This document shows, piece by piece, positions 34,256-42,208 of a stretch of 58,409 nt of DNA (position 1 is the stretch's first letter; every line of letters begins with the position of its first letter). Origin of the DNA: M3007 sp041736625 (GTDB lineage: Bacteria; Bacteroidota; Bacteroidia; Chitinophagales; Saprospiraceae). Location of the stretch: assembly GCA_041736625.1 (NCBI GenBank), contig JBGSTG010000008.1:1-58409 (forward strand). Reading direction: 5' to 3'. The notes beneath the pieces were generated by a model, which had not been told where the DNA came from, did not search any database, and saw only the letters and a program-made list of their open reading frames with translations. Position numbers and translations under genes: made by a program.

Positions 34256-34816
34256 ATGTTGCAACACTTACACAAGCCCACCCTTTTTCTCGACCGCGAC
34301 GGCGTGCTCAACACCCGCATCCCTTTTGAGTACATCGCCCGGGTATCCGACTGGCAACCCGTGCCCGGGCTCGGCCAGGCCATGCAGGTATTGGCCGGCC
34401 TGGCGGGCCGCATGGTGGTGGTCACCAACCAGGCCGGCGTGGGCAAGGGGCTTATGGCCATGGCCGACGTGGATGCGGTGCACCGGCACATGGAGGGCGT
34501 GGTCCGCGACGCCGGCGGCCGCATCGATCGGGTGTACACCTGCCCCCACCTGAAGGAAGACAATTGCGGGTGCCGCAAACCGGCCACCGGCATGGCGTAC
34601 CAGGCCAAAAGCGATTTCCCCGACATTGTTTTTCAAAACAGCATCATGGTTGGCGACTCCCTGTCCGACATGCAGTTCGGATGGGCGCTGGGCATGGTCA
34701 CGGTGCTCATCGAGGGCAAAACTGAAGAGGCCGATTTGCTCCAGTCTGCCAGGGTCGATCTGCGGTTCCCGGGCCTTCCCGATTTCGCCGCCTACTGGAG
34801 CCGGCTGGGAAAATGA
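34256..34816 (+). CDS. gmhB: HAD-IIIA phosphatase, D-glycero-D-manno-heptose 1,7-bisphosphate 7-phosphatase-like
   Basis: 186 residues. The HAD nucleophile motif is LFLDRDGVLN (Asp13, Asp15). VVVTNQAGVGKGLM and MVGDSLSDMQFGWALGM are the later motifs. The zinc loop CPHLKEDNCGCRKP is characteristic of GmhB. It would remove the C7 phosphate in ADP-heptose synthesis for lipopolysaccharide. The kdsA gene directly downstream fits an LPS core role. Histidinol phosphatase activity is the main alternative. Confidence 0.8.
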   Translation: MLQHLHKPTLFLDRDGVLNTRIPFEYIARVSDWQPVPGLGQAMQVLAGLAGRMVVVTNQAGVGKGLMAMADVDAVHRHMEGVVRDAGGRIDRVYTCPHLKEDNCGCRKPATGMAYQAKSDFPDIVFQNSIMVGDSLSDMQFGWALGMVTVLIEGKTEEADLLQSARVDLRFPGLPDFAAYWSRLGK

Positions 34817-34856
34817 CGGCGTTTTTCCGGATGGGGTAGCCCTCGGCGGAAAAAAC

Positions 34857-34864
34857 TACTTTTG
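34857..34864 (+). promoter_or_regulatory. -7 promoter element (TACTTTTG) for kdsA
   Basis: Exact TAnnTTTG, 20 bases before the kdsA ATG. kdsA may thus be transcribed separately from gmhB. Confidence 0.45.
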
Positions 34865-34884
34865 CGCAGCAAAACACACCGTAT

Positions 34885-35724
34885 ATGCATTGGACCACCG
34901 ACATCCCCAGGCTCCGCGACACGGACTCGGGCAACTTCTTCCTCATCGCCGGCCCTTGCGCCATTGAGGGCGAGCAAATGGCTTTTGACATCGCCGGGCA
35001 GGTGAGCGAGATCTGTTCCCGCCTCTCCATACCGTACATCTTCAAAGGCTCCTACCGCAAGGCCAACCGCAGTCGCCGCGACTCCTTCACCGGCATCGGC
35101 GACGAAAAGGCGCTCGACATCCTGCGCCGGGTAGGCGAGCACTACGGCATACCCACCACCACCGACATCCACACCGACGCTGAAGCCGCCCTGGCCGCCG
35201 GGTATGTGGACATCCTGCAGATCCCGGCCTTTTTGTGCCGACAGACCAGTCTTCTGGTGGCCGCCGCGCAAACGGGCAAGGTGGTCAACATCAAAAAAGG
35301 CCAGTTCGTGAGCCCGGAAGCCATGCAGTTTGCCAAGGAAAAGGTGGAAGAGGAGGGCAACAGCAAAGTGATCCTTACCGAGCGGGGTTCCATGTTCGGG
35401 TACCAGGATATGGTGGTCGACTTCCGGGGCATCCCCACCATGCAGCACTTCGGCGCCACGGTGGTGCTCGACTGCACGCACTCGCTCCAGCAACCCAACC
35501 AGTCCAGCGGCGTCACCGGTGGCCGCCCCGCCCTGATCGGAGCCATTGCGCGGGCCGGTGTGGCGGTAGGCGCAGACGGATTGTTCATCGAGACGCACCC
35601 CCGGCCTGCCGAGGCGAAGAGCGACGGCGCGAACATGTTGCCCCTCGACCGTCTTGAGAAACTGCTGGAAGTGCTCGTGCGCATCCGCCAGATCACCCTT
35701 GAAAACACGTCCCACAATAAATAA
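34885..35724 (+). CDS. kdsA: 3-deoxy-8-phosphooctulonate (KDO-8-P) synthase
   Basis: 279 residues, full length. Motifs are FLIAGPCAIEG, FKGSYRKANRSRRDSFTGIG, PTTTDIHTDAEAALAAGYVDILQIPAFLCRQTSLL, NIKKGQFVSPEAM and DCTHSLQQPN. It condenses PEP with arabinose-5-phosphate for KDO in lipid A-core. The Cys in AFLCRQ is unrelated to metal dependence; the N-terminal metal Cys cannot be judged here. Confidence 0.97.
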   Translation: MHWTTDIPRLRDTDSGNFFLIAGPCAIEGEQMAFDIAGQVSEICSRLSIPYIFKGSYRKANRSRRDSFTGIGDEKALDILRRVGEHYGIPTTTDIHTDAEAALAAGYVDILQIPAFLCRQTSLLVAAAQTGKVVNIKKGQFVSPEAMQFAKEKVEEEGNSKVILTERGSMFGYQDMVVDFRGIPTMQHFGATVVLDCTHSLQQPNQSSGVTGGRPALIGAIARAGVAVGADGLFIETHPRPAEAKSDGANMLPLDRLEKLLEVLVRIRQITLENTSHNK

Positions 35725-35989
35725 ACGTGAATTATGCGCGTGTGCGGTTGTATATTTTGACACTTGCACTATTTTTACCGCCACTAAATCGCACCAAATA
35801 CAGGAGAACACCGAAATTTTATTGAGTCGATAAAAAATTTGCTATCCGTACACACCAAAACAGACGCCTTGCGCATCTATCTGTTTAACGTACTTTGAAA
35901 GCACTTTTTTTGAGTTGGTAAGATGATTCGGTGTGCCTGTGTTTACCCTGTTTCACCAATTACTTTCTTCACTCAAAACAAAATCAAGT

Positions 35990-36811
35990 ATGACTGCAGC
36001 ATCTGCTACCGCCAAACAACCCACTAAACCGTCGGGCAACAGCTGGTTCCCTTACATCGTAATCCCGATCTGTTTCGTGGTCACTTTCCTGCTCTACAAC
36101 TACGTGTTCGGTGACCCCAGACACTTTGTGGACAACGACCCAAGCAAGGAGCCGCTTCCGGGCGATTACTTCGGAACCATCTACAAGGGCGGTTATGTTG
36201 TACCGGTCCTTCAAGGTCTGCTACTGATCGTACTTGTGTTTGTGGTAGAACGCTTCATTACCCTGAATCGCGCCAACGGCAAAGGCGGTGTGGACGCGTT
36301 TGTTCAGGACATCAAAAAATTCCTTGACAAAGGAGACATCAACGGCGCCATTGGCGTTTGCGACAAACAAAAAGGTTCTGTAGCCAATGTCGTGCGCGCC
36401 GGTCTCGGCAAATACGACGAGATGGACCGAAACAAGGAAATGGACACCGAGCACCGGGTGCTGGCCATCCAAAAGGAAATTGAGGAAGCAACCACGCTGG
36501 AACTGCCCATGCTGGAGAAAAACCTCAACATCCTGGCAACCATCGCCTCGATCGCTACCCTGTTGGGTCTGTTCGGTACGGTACTCGGGATGATCCGCGC
36601 CTTCGCGGCCCTCGCTACCGCCGGCGCTCCCGACTCTACCGCCCTGGCAACCGGTATCTCCGAGGCCCTTATCAACACAGCACTCGGTATCGGCACCTCG
36701 GCAGTCGCCATCATCTTTTACAACTTTTTTACCTCGCGAATCGACGCCCAAACCTATCGCATCGACGAAGCCGGTTACAGCATCACACAAGCATTTGCTG
36801 CCAAGCACTAA
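35990..36811 (+). CDS. exbB: ExbB/TolQ/MotA-family proton channel protein
   Basis: 273 residues from ATG 35990; an upstream ATG at 35933 adds 19 residues without function. Three membrane helices: SWFPYIVIPICFVVTFLLYNYVF, VPVLQGLLLIVLVFVVERFI, and the signature block ILATIASIATLLGLFGTVLGMIRAF followed by ISEALINTALGIGTSAVAIIFYNF. It forms the inner-membrane channel that energises TonB. First gene of exbB-exbD-exbD-tonB. The 265-base leader (35725-35989) holds no exact TAnnTTTG and nothing else recognisable. Confidence 0.95.
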   Translation: MTAASATAKQPTKPSGNSWFPYIVIPICFVVTFLLYNYVFGDPRHFVDNDPSKEPLPGDYFGTIYKGGYVVPVLQGLLLIVLVFVVERFITLNRANGKGGVDAFVQDIKKFLDKGDINGAIGVCDKQKGSVANVVRAGLGKYDEMDRNKEMDTEHRVLAIQKEIEEATTLELPMLEKNLNILATIASIATLLGLFGTVLGMIRAFAALATAGAPDSTALATGISEALINTALGIGTSAVAIIFYNFFTSRIDAQTYRIDEAGYSITQAFAAKH

Positions 36812-36829
36812 TGATAAAAACTGTGTCTT

Positions 36830-37495
36830 ATGCCTAAGCATAAACCAAAACGCGGTACTCCGCTGATCGACATGACGGCCATGACCGACGTGGCGTTCCT
36901 GCTGCTCACCTTCTTCATGCTGAGCGCTAAAGCCAAGCCCGATGAGGTAGCCGTGGTTGATACCCCCTCGTCTGTGTCGGAAACCAAACTGCCCGACGCC
37001 GGTACGCTCAACATCCTGATCGACAAGGACGGCAAGGTTTTCCTCGACCCCAAAGGTACCCACTCCCGCAAGGAGCTGATTGAACGCATCAACGCAGAGT
37101 TCAATCTCGGCCTCACCGAAGAGGAAAAACTCCGGTTCTCCACCGCCGGTGGGTTCGGCCTGCCTAAAAACAAGATCAAAGGCTGGCTGAACATGCCCCC
37201 GGCCGAACGCAAACACGTAGCAATGTCGGGCATCCCCTGCGATACGGTGGACAACCAACTCGCGCCCTGGATTCACAACGCCCGCCTCGCCCAGTTCATG
37301 ATGAAACAGCAAGGCGTCGTGAACGATGAGTACGTGATTGTGATCAAAGCCGACCAGAACACCCCTTATCCCAACGTGCAGCAGGTGATCAACACCCTGA
37401 CCGACATCAACGTGAACAAGTTCAATCTGATTACCACCATGGAGTCGGATCCGAACAAAAAACACGGAGAAGGCCATGGCGGCGGCGAAAAATAA
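36830..37495 (+). CDS. exbD: ExbD-family biopolymer transport protein (first copy)
   Basis: 221 residues. The N-terminal membrane helix has the ExbD signature GTPLIDMTAMTDVAFLLLTFFMLSA with the proton-carrying Asp. The long periplasmic part ends NVQQVINTLTDINVNKFNLITTM, the normal ExbD C-terminal fold. An insert of about 60 residues lies in the middle compared with standard ExbD. It starts 18 bases after exbB. Confidence 0.95.
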   Translation: MPKHKPKRGTPLIDMTAMTDVAFLLLTFFMLSAKAKPDEVAVVDTPSSVSETKLPDAGTLNILIDKDGKVFLDPKGTHSRKELIERINAEFNLGLTEEEKLRFSTAGGFGLPKNKIKGWLNMPPAERKHVAMSGIPCDTVDNQLAPWIHNARLAQFMMKQQGVVNDEYVIVIKADQNTPYPNVQQVINTLTDINVNKFNLITTMESDPNKKHGEGHGGGEK

Positions 37496-37536
37496 CCCTT
37501 TCACACTCAATTTCTCCAACATTTAATTGCTGAGCA

Positions 37537-38157
37537 ATGGCAGAAATTTCACAAGACGGTGGCGGTGGTAGAAAAAAAGGCGGTAAGGTTCGCTCCAAAA
37601 AAATGTCAACCCGCATCGACTTCACGCCGATGGTTGACCTGGGCTTCCTCCTCATCACTTTCTTCATGTTGACCACCACACTGGCGAAACCCAACATCAT
37701 GGCACTCATCATGCCGGAGAAAAAGGACATCCAAGAGGAAGACCTGGAACCCGTAAAGGAATCCAAGGTACTTACCCTCCTTCTCGGCGGCAAAGATGTG
37801 GTCTACTGGTACGAAGGCATCACCGATCCCGTTCTCGACTCCACCGACTTCTCGGCGGAAGGTGTCCGCAAGGTGATCCTCGACAAGATGGACAAGGTCA
37901 AAGGACAGTGGGGCATGGAAGATTACGAGGATTTCAAGACCAAGGAGAAAAAACAAGGCTCCTTCCTTACCGTGCTGATCAAACCCACGAAAGATGCCGT
38001 GTACAAAAACCTGGTTGACGTGCTCGATGAAATGGCCATCACCAAAGTACGGTACTACGTCGTCCTCGATGCCTCAGAAGCAGAGTTGAAATTCATCGAG
38101 AATCCCGCCTCGGGCCTCAAATTCTCCGCTTCTGAACAAGCCGCTTCACTCAAGTAA
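37537..38157 (+). CDS. exbD: ExbD-family biopolymer transport protein (second copy)
   Basis: 206 residues. Basic N-terminus (GGGGRKKGGKVRSKKMSTRIDF), then TPMVDLGFLLITFFMLTTTL with the key Asp. Periplasmic domain ends VYKNLVDVLDEMAITKVRYYVVLDASEAEL. Two different ExbD proteins are common in Bacteroidota TonB operons and may form a heteromeric complex. Confidence 0.95.
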   Translation: MAEISQDGGGGRKKGGKVRSKKMSTRIDFTPMVDLGFLLITFFMLTTTLAKPNIMALIMPEKKDIQEEDLEPVKESKVLTLLLGGKDVVYWYEGITDPVLDSTDFSAEGVRKVILDKMDKVKGQWGMEDYEDFKTKEKKQGSFLTVLIKPTKDAVYKNLVDVLDEMAITKVRYYVVLDASEAELKFIENPASGLKFSASEQAASLK

Positions 38158-38184
38158 ACCTTACACCACCTAAACAACTCAACC

Positions 38185-39024
38185 ATGGCAGACGAAAAAA
38201 TGGTCTATACCGACGCCCTTGAGATCCTTTTCGAGGATCGAAACAAGGCCTACGGCGCCTACAAACTGCGTCGAGAATATCCCAGGTACCTTCGCCGCGC
38301 GCTTCTGTTGACGTTGGCGGGTGTAGTTCTCCTCTTTGCAGCGCCCTACTTCCTCGCCAGCGTCGCCGGGGCATTCGCCAAAAAGGAAAAGCCCATCGAC
38401 GTGATCGCCGAACTGGGACCTCCGCCGGACATCGACCCGAACGCGCCTCCTCCCCCGCCACCGCCTCCGGTGGAAACGCCGCCGCCGCCCACCCGCTCCA
38501 CCGTGGAGTACGTGCCGCCGGTGATCAAAAAGGACGAAGACGTACAGGAAGAGGAACCCAAGAAGTCCATCGAAGAACTCCAGGAAATCAAAGCCGACAT
38601 CGGCAAGGATACCAAGGAAGGCAACGATGACGCACCACCGGAAGTTTTCGACAACCCCGAACTCAAGGGAGTAGAAGCGCCCAAGGCGCCACCAGCGCCG
38701 GAAAAAACGTATGAACTGTTCGACATCCAAAAACCGCCGAGCTTCCCCGGTGGCGAAGGCGAGCTGCTGAAATACCTGGCGAAAAACATCCAGTACCCGG
38801 CCCTCGCCCGCGAAAACAACATACAGGGCTCCGTAGTGCTCACCTTCGTGGTGAATAAAGACGGCAGCATCTCCGATGTGAACATCGTGCGCGACGTCGG
38901 TGGCGGCTGCGGAAAAGAAGCCGAACGCGTGGTAAAATCGATGCCCAAATGGTCGCCCGGCGAAGCCAACGGCAACCCGGTGAAAGTGCGCTTTACCCTC
39001 CCCGTGAAGTTCAAACTTGAGTAG
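38185..39024 (+). CDS. tonB: TonB energy transducer
   Basis: 279 residues. One membrane helix near residues 36-56 (LLLTLAGVVLLFAAPYFLASVA). A Pro-rich and Glu/Lys-rich linker spans the periplasm (PNAPPPPPPPPVETPPPPT). The C-terminal TonB domain has YPALARENNIQGSVVLTFVVNKDGSISDVNIVRDVGGGCGKEA ... VRFTLPVKFKLE. It couples ExbB-ExbD to receptors such as those at 21.3 and 39.2 kb. A terminator follows. Confidence 0.95.
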   Translation: MADEKMVYTDALEILFEDRNKAYGAYKLRREYPRYLRRALLLTLAGVVLLFAAPYFLASVAGAFAKKEKPIDVIAELGPPPDIDPNAPPPPPPPPVETPPPPTRSTVEYVPPVIKKDEDVQEEEPKKSIEELQEIKADIGKDTKEGNDDAPPEVFDNPELKGVEAPKAPPAPEKTYELFDIQKPPSFPGGEGELLKYLAKNIQYPALARENNIQGSVVLTFVVNKDGSISDVNIVRDVGGGCGKEAERVVKSMPKWSPGEANGNPVKVRFTLPVKFKLE

Positions 39025-39028
39025 TACC

Positions 39029-39044
39029 GGTGGCTTCAGCCACC
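39029..39044. other. Short palindrome GGTGGCT-tc-AGCCACC
   Basis: 7-bp perfect stem just after the tonB stop. It shares the gcTTCAgc core with the palindrome at 12512-12531. Confidence 0.6.
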
Positions 39045-39072
39045 AATGGCTTAAATGACCCATACCCAACAG

Positions 39073-39108
39073 GGCGATCCCGGATTCCGGGGTCGCCTTG
39101 TTTTTTTT
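39073..39108 (+). terminator. Intrinsic terminator of the exbB-exbD-exbD-tonB operon
   Basis: GGCGATCCCGG and CCGGGGTCGCC pair over 11 bp (one G-T) around a 3-base loop, followed by TTGTTTTTTTT. The best canonical terminator in the window. Confidence 0.9.
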
Positions 39109-39187
39109 CCTAAATGTATTTGCAAAAAGATGGGAGTCCCCGTGAACTTTTTTGATATAAAACCATTTTTAAGTTGGTCTAAAAAAA

Positions 39188-39195
39188 TAACTTTG
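39188..39195 (+). promoter_or_regulatory. -7 promoter element (TAACTTTG) of the TonB receptor gene
   Basis: Exact TAnnTTTG, 19 bases before the ATG at 39215. The region upstream is very AT-rich. No -33 TTG at standard distance. Confidence 0.5.
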
Positions 39196-39214
39196 CAAAT
39201 CTAAAAAAACAACC

Positions 39215-41503
39215 ATGAACAGGCTAATTTTCATCCAGTGGCTTATCGCAACAACCACCTGGGGCCTTCATGCACAAAACAGCGGCACAATAAGCGGCCG
39301 AGTCGAGCACGCCGGAACCCCGGTGGCATACGCGCAGGTAGCGATCAAAGGAACCGGCAAGGGTACATTTACCGATACGTTGGGGCAATTTAACCTCACA
39401 GGACTGCCTTTCGGCGAACACCAGGTCTCCGTTTCCCATCTCGGTTTCGCCCCGCAAACGGCCAGGGTCCGCCTGAATGCCGCTTCCCCAACGGCAATAC
39501 TGCAACTGCAACTGACCGAAAACACGGCTGCTCTGGGTGAAGTGGTGGTGTCCGGCGCCCTGAAACCCGTTCAAAAACTGGAAAGCCCCATCCCGGTGGA
39601 AGTATATGCGCAAAAATTCTTCCGCGCCAACCCCACCCCTTCCCTCTTCGAATCCCTGCAAAATGTAAACGGCGTGCGCCCCCAGCTCAACTGCAATGTG
39701 TGCAACACGGGCGACATCCACATCAACGGTCTGGAGGGCCCGTACACCATGGTGCTGATCGACGGCATGCCCATCGTCAGCGGCCTGTCCACCGTCTACG
39801 GCCTCACCGGCATCCCCCAGGCGCTGGTCGACCGTATGGAAGTGGTGAAAGGGCCCGCCTCCACTTTGTACGGGTCGGAAGCCGTGGGGGGCCTGATCAA
39901 CGTCATCACCAAGAGCGCCGAATCGGCGCCGCGCTTTGCCGCAGACGTGTTCTCGACCTCCTGGGCAGAAGTCAATGCCGATCTGGGTGCCCGCTTGACA
40001 GCCGGCAAAAATGCGCACAGCCTGCTCGGCATCAATTATTTCAACTACCAAAATCCGGTCGACCACAACGGCGACTGCTTCACCGATGTGACCCTCCAGC
40101 ACCGGATTTCCGTTTTCAACAAATGGCGCGTCAACCGCGCCGACGGCAAGGGGTTGTCCGTCGCCGCACGCTACCTGTACGAAGACCGGTGGGGCGGGCA
40201 GATGAACTGGACGCCCGCATTTCGCGGGGGCGACAGCCTCTACGGCGAAAGCATCTACACCAACCGGTGGGAGCTTTTCGGCGTCTACCAGCTGCCGATC
40301 GAAGAAGAGATAAACCTCTCTTTCAGCGCCAACGGGCACGACCAAAACTCGGTGTACGGCAACACGGTCTACCTCGGAACCCAAAACATCGGCTTCGGTC
40401 AGCTCACCTGGCGAAAACAATTCGGTTCCAGGCACGACCTGCTCACCGGCGTCGCCTACCGGTACACCTGGTACGACGACAACACCCCCGCCACCGCCGA
40501 CGCCCAGGGACAAAACAAACCCTCCGTCATACACCTGCCCGGTGTGTTTGTACAAGACGAGATCAGGCTCCACCCCACCAGGCACACCATACTCGCCGGG
40601 TTGCGTGGCGACTACAACAGCCTGCACGGCGCCATCCTCTCGCCCCGGGTGAACTACAAGTGGAGCACCGACGACCGAAGCTCCGTGCTGCGCATCGGCG
40701 CCGGCAACGGCTTTCGGGTAGCCAATGTGTTCACCGAGGACCACGCAGCCCTCTCCGGCGCGCGCCAGGTGGTTTTCGCCGGCGAATTGCGGCCGGAGAC
40801 CTCCTGGAACGTCAATGTCAATTATGTAAAACAAGTACTCGGCGTCCCCCACGCCATCGGCACCCTCGACGCCACCGCCTTTTACACTTATTTCACCAAC
40901 CGCATCCTGCCCGATTATACCACAGACCCGAACAAGATCATCTACGACAACCTCGACGGGTTTGCCGTTTCGAGGGGCGTCTCCCTGAACACCGACTGGG
41001 CGTTTACCAACGGGCTCCGGCTGATGGCCGGTTTGACCTTCCAGGACGTATTCGCGGAGGACAACGGCGTGCGCATGGATCAACTGCTCACCGAGTCGTT
41101 TTCCGCTGTATGGAACATCGGCTACACCATTCCGGGCATACAACTGAAAATAGACTACACCGGCAACCTCTATGGCCCCATGGCCCTGCCCCTGCTCGGC
41201 CCGCTCGACGACCGCCCGGCGTTTTCTCCCTGGTGGAGCATCCAAAACATTCAGGTGAGCAAAATCCTGCCCGGCGGGTTTGAAGTGTACGGCGGAGTCA
41301 AAAACCTGCTGAACTATACGCCCCCGGCCAACAGCATCGCACGCCCGTTCGATCCGTTCGACCGGCAGGTCGTGTTCGACGACCAGGGACAGGTGGTCTC
41401 CACGCCGGATAACCCCCAGGCGCTTACCTTCGACCCCACGTACGTGTTCGCCCCGAATCAGGGGATCCGGGGGTTCGTCGGGATGCGGTACACCGTGCCG
41501 TAA
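39215..41503 (+). CDS. TonB-dependent outer-membrane receptor
   Basis: 762 residues. Signal peptide to LHAQ, then a CarboxypepD_reg-like domain (SGTISGRVEHAGTPVAYAQVAIKGTGKGTFTD). The plug has an unusual Cys pair in NCNVCNTGDIHINGLEGPYTMVLIDGMPIV and VVKGPASTLYGSEAVGGLINVITK. The barrel ends IRGFVGMRYTVP. The CNxCNTGDI signature recurs in a Bacteroidota receptor group often found near metal-homeostasis genes, but no such gene is adjacent here. Substrate unknown; perhaps a metal complex or vitamin. Confidence 0.88.
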   Translation: MNRLIFIQWLIATTTWGLHAQNSGTISGRVEHAGTPVAYAQVAIKGTGKGTFTDTLGQFNLTGLPFGEHQVSVSHLGFAPQTARVRLNAASPTAILQLQLTENTAALGEVVVSGALKPVQKLESPIPVEVYAQKFFRANPTPSLFESLQNVNGVRPQLNCNVCNTGDIHINGLEGPYTMVLIDGMPIVSGLSTVYGLTGIPQALVDRMEVVKGPASTLYGSEAVGGLINVITKSAESAPRFAADVFSTSWAEVNADLGARLTAGKNAHSLLGINYFNYQNPVDHNGDCFTDVTLQHRISVFNKWRVNRADGKGLSVAARYLYEDRWGGQMNWTPAFRGGDSLYGESIYTNRWELFGVYQLPIEEEINLSFSANGHDQNSVYGNTVYLGTQNIGFGQLTWRKQFGSRHDLLTGVAYRYTWYDDNTPATADAQGQNKPSVIHLPGVFVQDEIRLHPTRHTILAGLRGDYNSLHGAILSPRVNYKWSTDDRSSVLRIGAGNGFRVANVFTEDHAALSGARQVVFAGELRPETSWNVNVNYVKQVLGVPHAIGTLDATAFYTYFTNRILPDYTTDPNKIIYDNLDGFAVSRGVSLNTDWAFTNGLRLMAGLTFQDVFAEDNGVRMDQLLTESFSAVWNIGYTIPGIQLKIDYTGNLYGPMALPLLGPLDDRPAFSPWWSIQNIQVSKILPGGFEVYGGVKNLLNYTPPANSIARPFDPFDRQVVFDDQGQVVSTPDNPQALTFDPTYVFAPNQGIRGFVGMRYTVP

Positions 41504-41510
41504 AAGGCCG

Positions 41511-42107
41511 TCAACGATTCGAGCGGAGGTTCAGGAAAAACTTGGTGCCCAGGTTCACCTGAATGGCGCCGGAATTGGTGTAGTACAGGCCGTCGACAAA
41601 AAACTCCCAGTTGCGGAACACGTCGCTCAGGTAAAAGTACCCGAACTCGGCGCCAACAACAAACTCAAGCTGCTCGGGCTCTTCGCCGACTTCATCCACA
41701 ATTACCGCGTCTTCGTTGAACCGGTACCGCAGGCCGGCTTTGCCCATGGCGGTGAAGGCCTTCTGGTTGGTGCGTGCGCACTTGTTGCCGTTGCTGCGGT
41801 ACAGGCCCGCGCCGGCCTCCAGGAGTGCGTACGGACTGGCCATGAACGACTCCTCGTCGGTCTGGTCCAGGTCTTGCAGGTTGAGCAGAAAATCGGAGCC
41901 ACCGCCCACGCGCACTACCCCCCAGTGGGTTCCGACGTTCATGGCGGCGTGCAAGCCTCCGCCGGCCCAATCGTCGATGTTGGTCACATCGGGTGAAGTG
42001 AAGTAAATGGCCGGGATGTCGAGAAACAACCGGGGAAGCTTGCCCTGTGCGTTCAACAGGGAGGTCGGGCCGAGCAAGACAAATGCAAAAAGGATGATGC
42101 GATTCAT
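41511..42107 (-). CDS. Outer-membrane beta-barrel-type hypothetical protein
   Basis: 198 residues from ATG 42107 (MNRIILFAFVLLGPTSLLNAQ signal). Alternating beta strands such as GGGLHAAMNVGTHWGVVRVGGGSDFLLNL and a C-terminal strand IQVNLGTKFFLNLRSNR fit a small barrel. No family recognised. It converges on the TonB receptor with 7 bases between stops. Confidence 0.7.
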   Translation of the reverse strand: MNRIILFAFVLLGPTSLLNAQGKLPRLFLDIPAIYFTSPDVTNIDDWAGGGLHAAMNVGTHWGVVRVGGGSDFLLNLQDLDQTDEESFMASPYALLEAGAGLYRSNGNKCARTNQKAFTAMGKAGLRYRFNEDAVIVDEVGEEPEQLEFVVGAEFGYFYLSDVFRNWEFFVDGLYYTNSGAIQVNLGTKFFLNLRSNR

Positions 42108-42155
42108 GGTTTGCTTTTTTTTTTGCAAGATACGGGTAAGCGTATTCCTGCTGCC

Positions 42156-42190
42156 TTTGCTTCCCTAATTTACAGAAGGCCTTACATTTG
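42156..42190 (+). promoter_or_regulatory. Promoter (-33 TTTG, 23-base spacer, -7 TACATTTG)
   Basis: TTTG at 42156-42159 and TACATTTG at 42183-42190. It places transcription near 42197 and supports ATG 42209 over ATG 42188, which lies inside the -7 element. Confidence 0.55.
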
Positions 42191-42208
42191 GCGGCGAATC
42201 TATACGTC

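Noticed and set aside
39224..41245. Antisense ORF of 673 codons opposite the TonB receptor
   Set aside because: Shadow of a strongly biased coding strand; the plus strand has clear receptor motifs.
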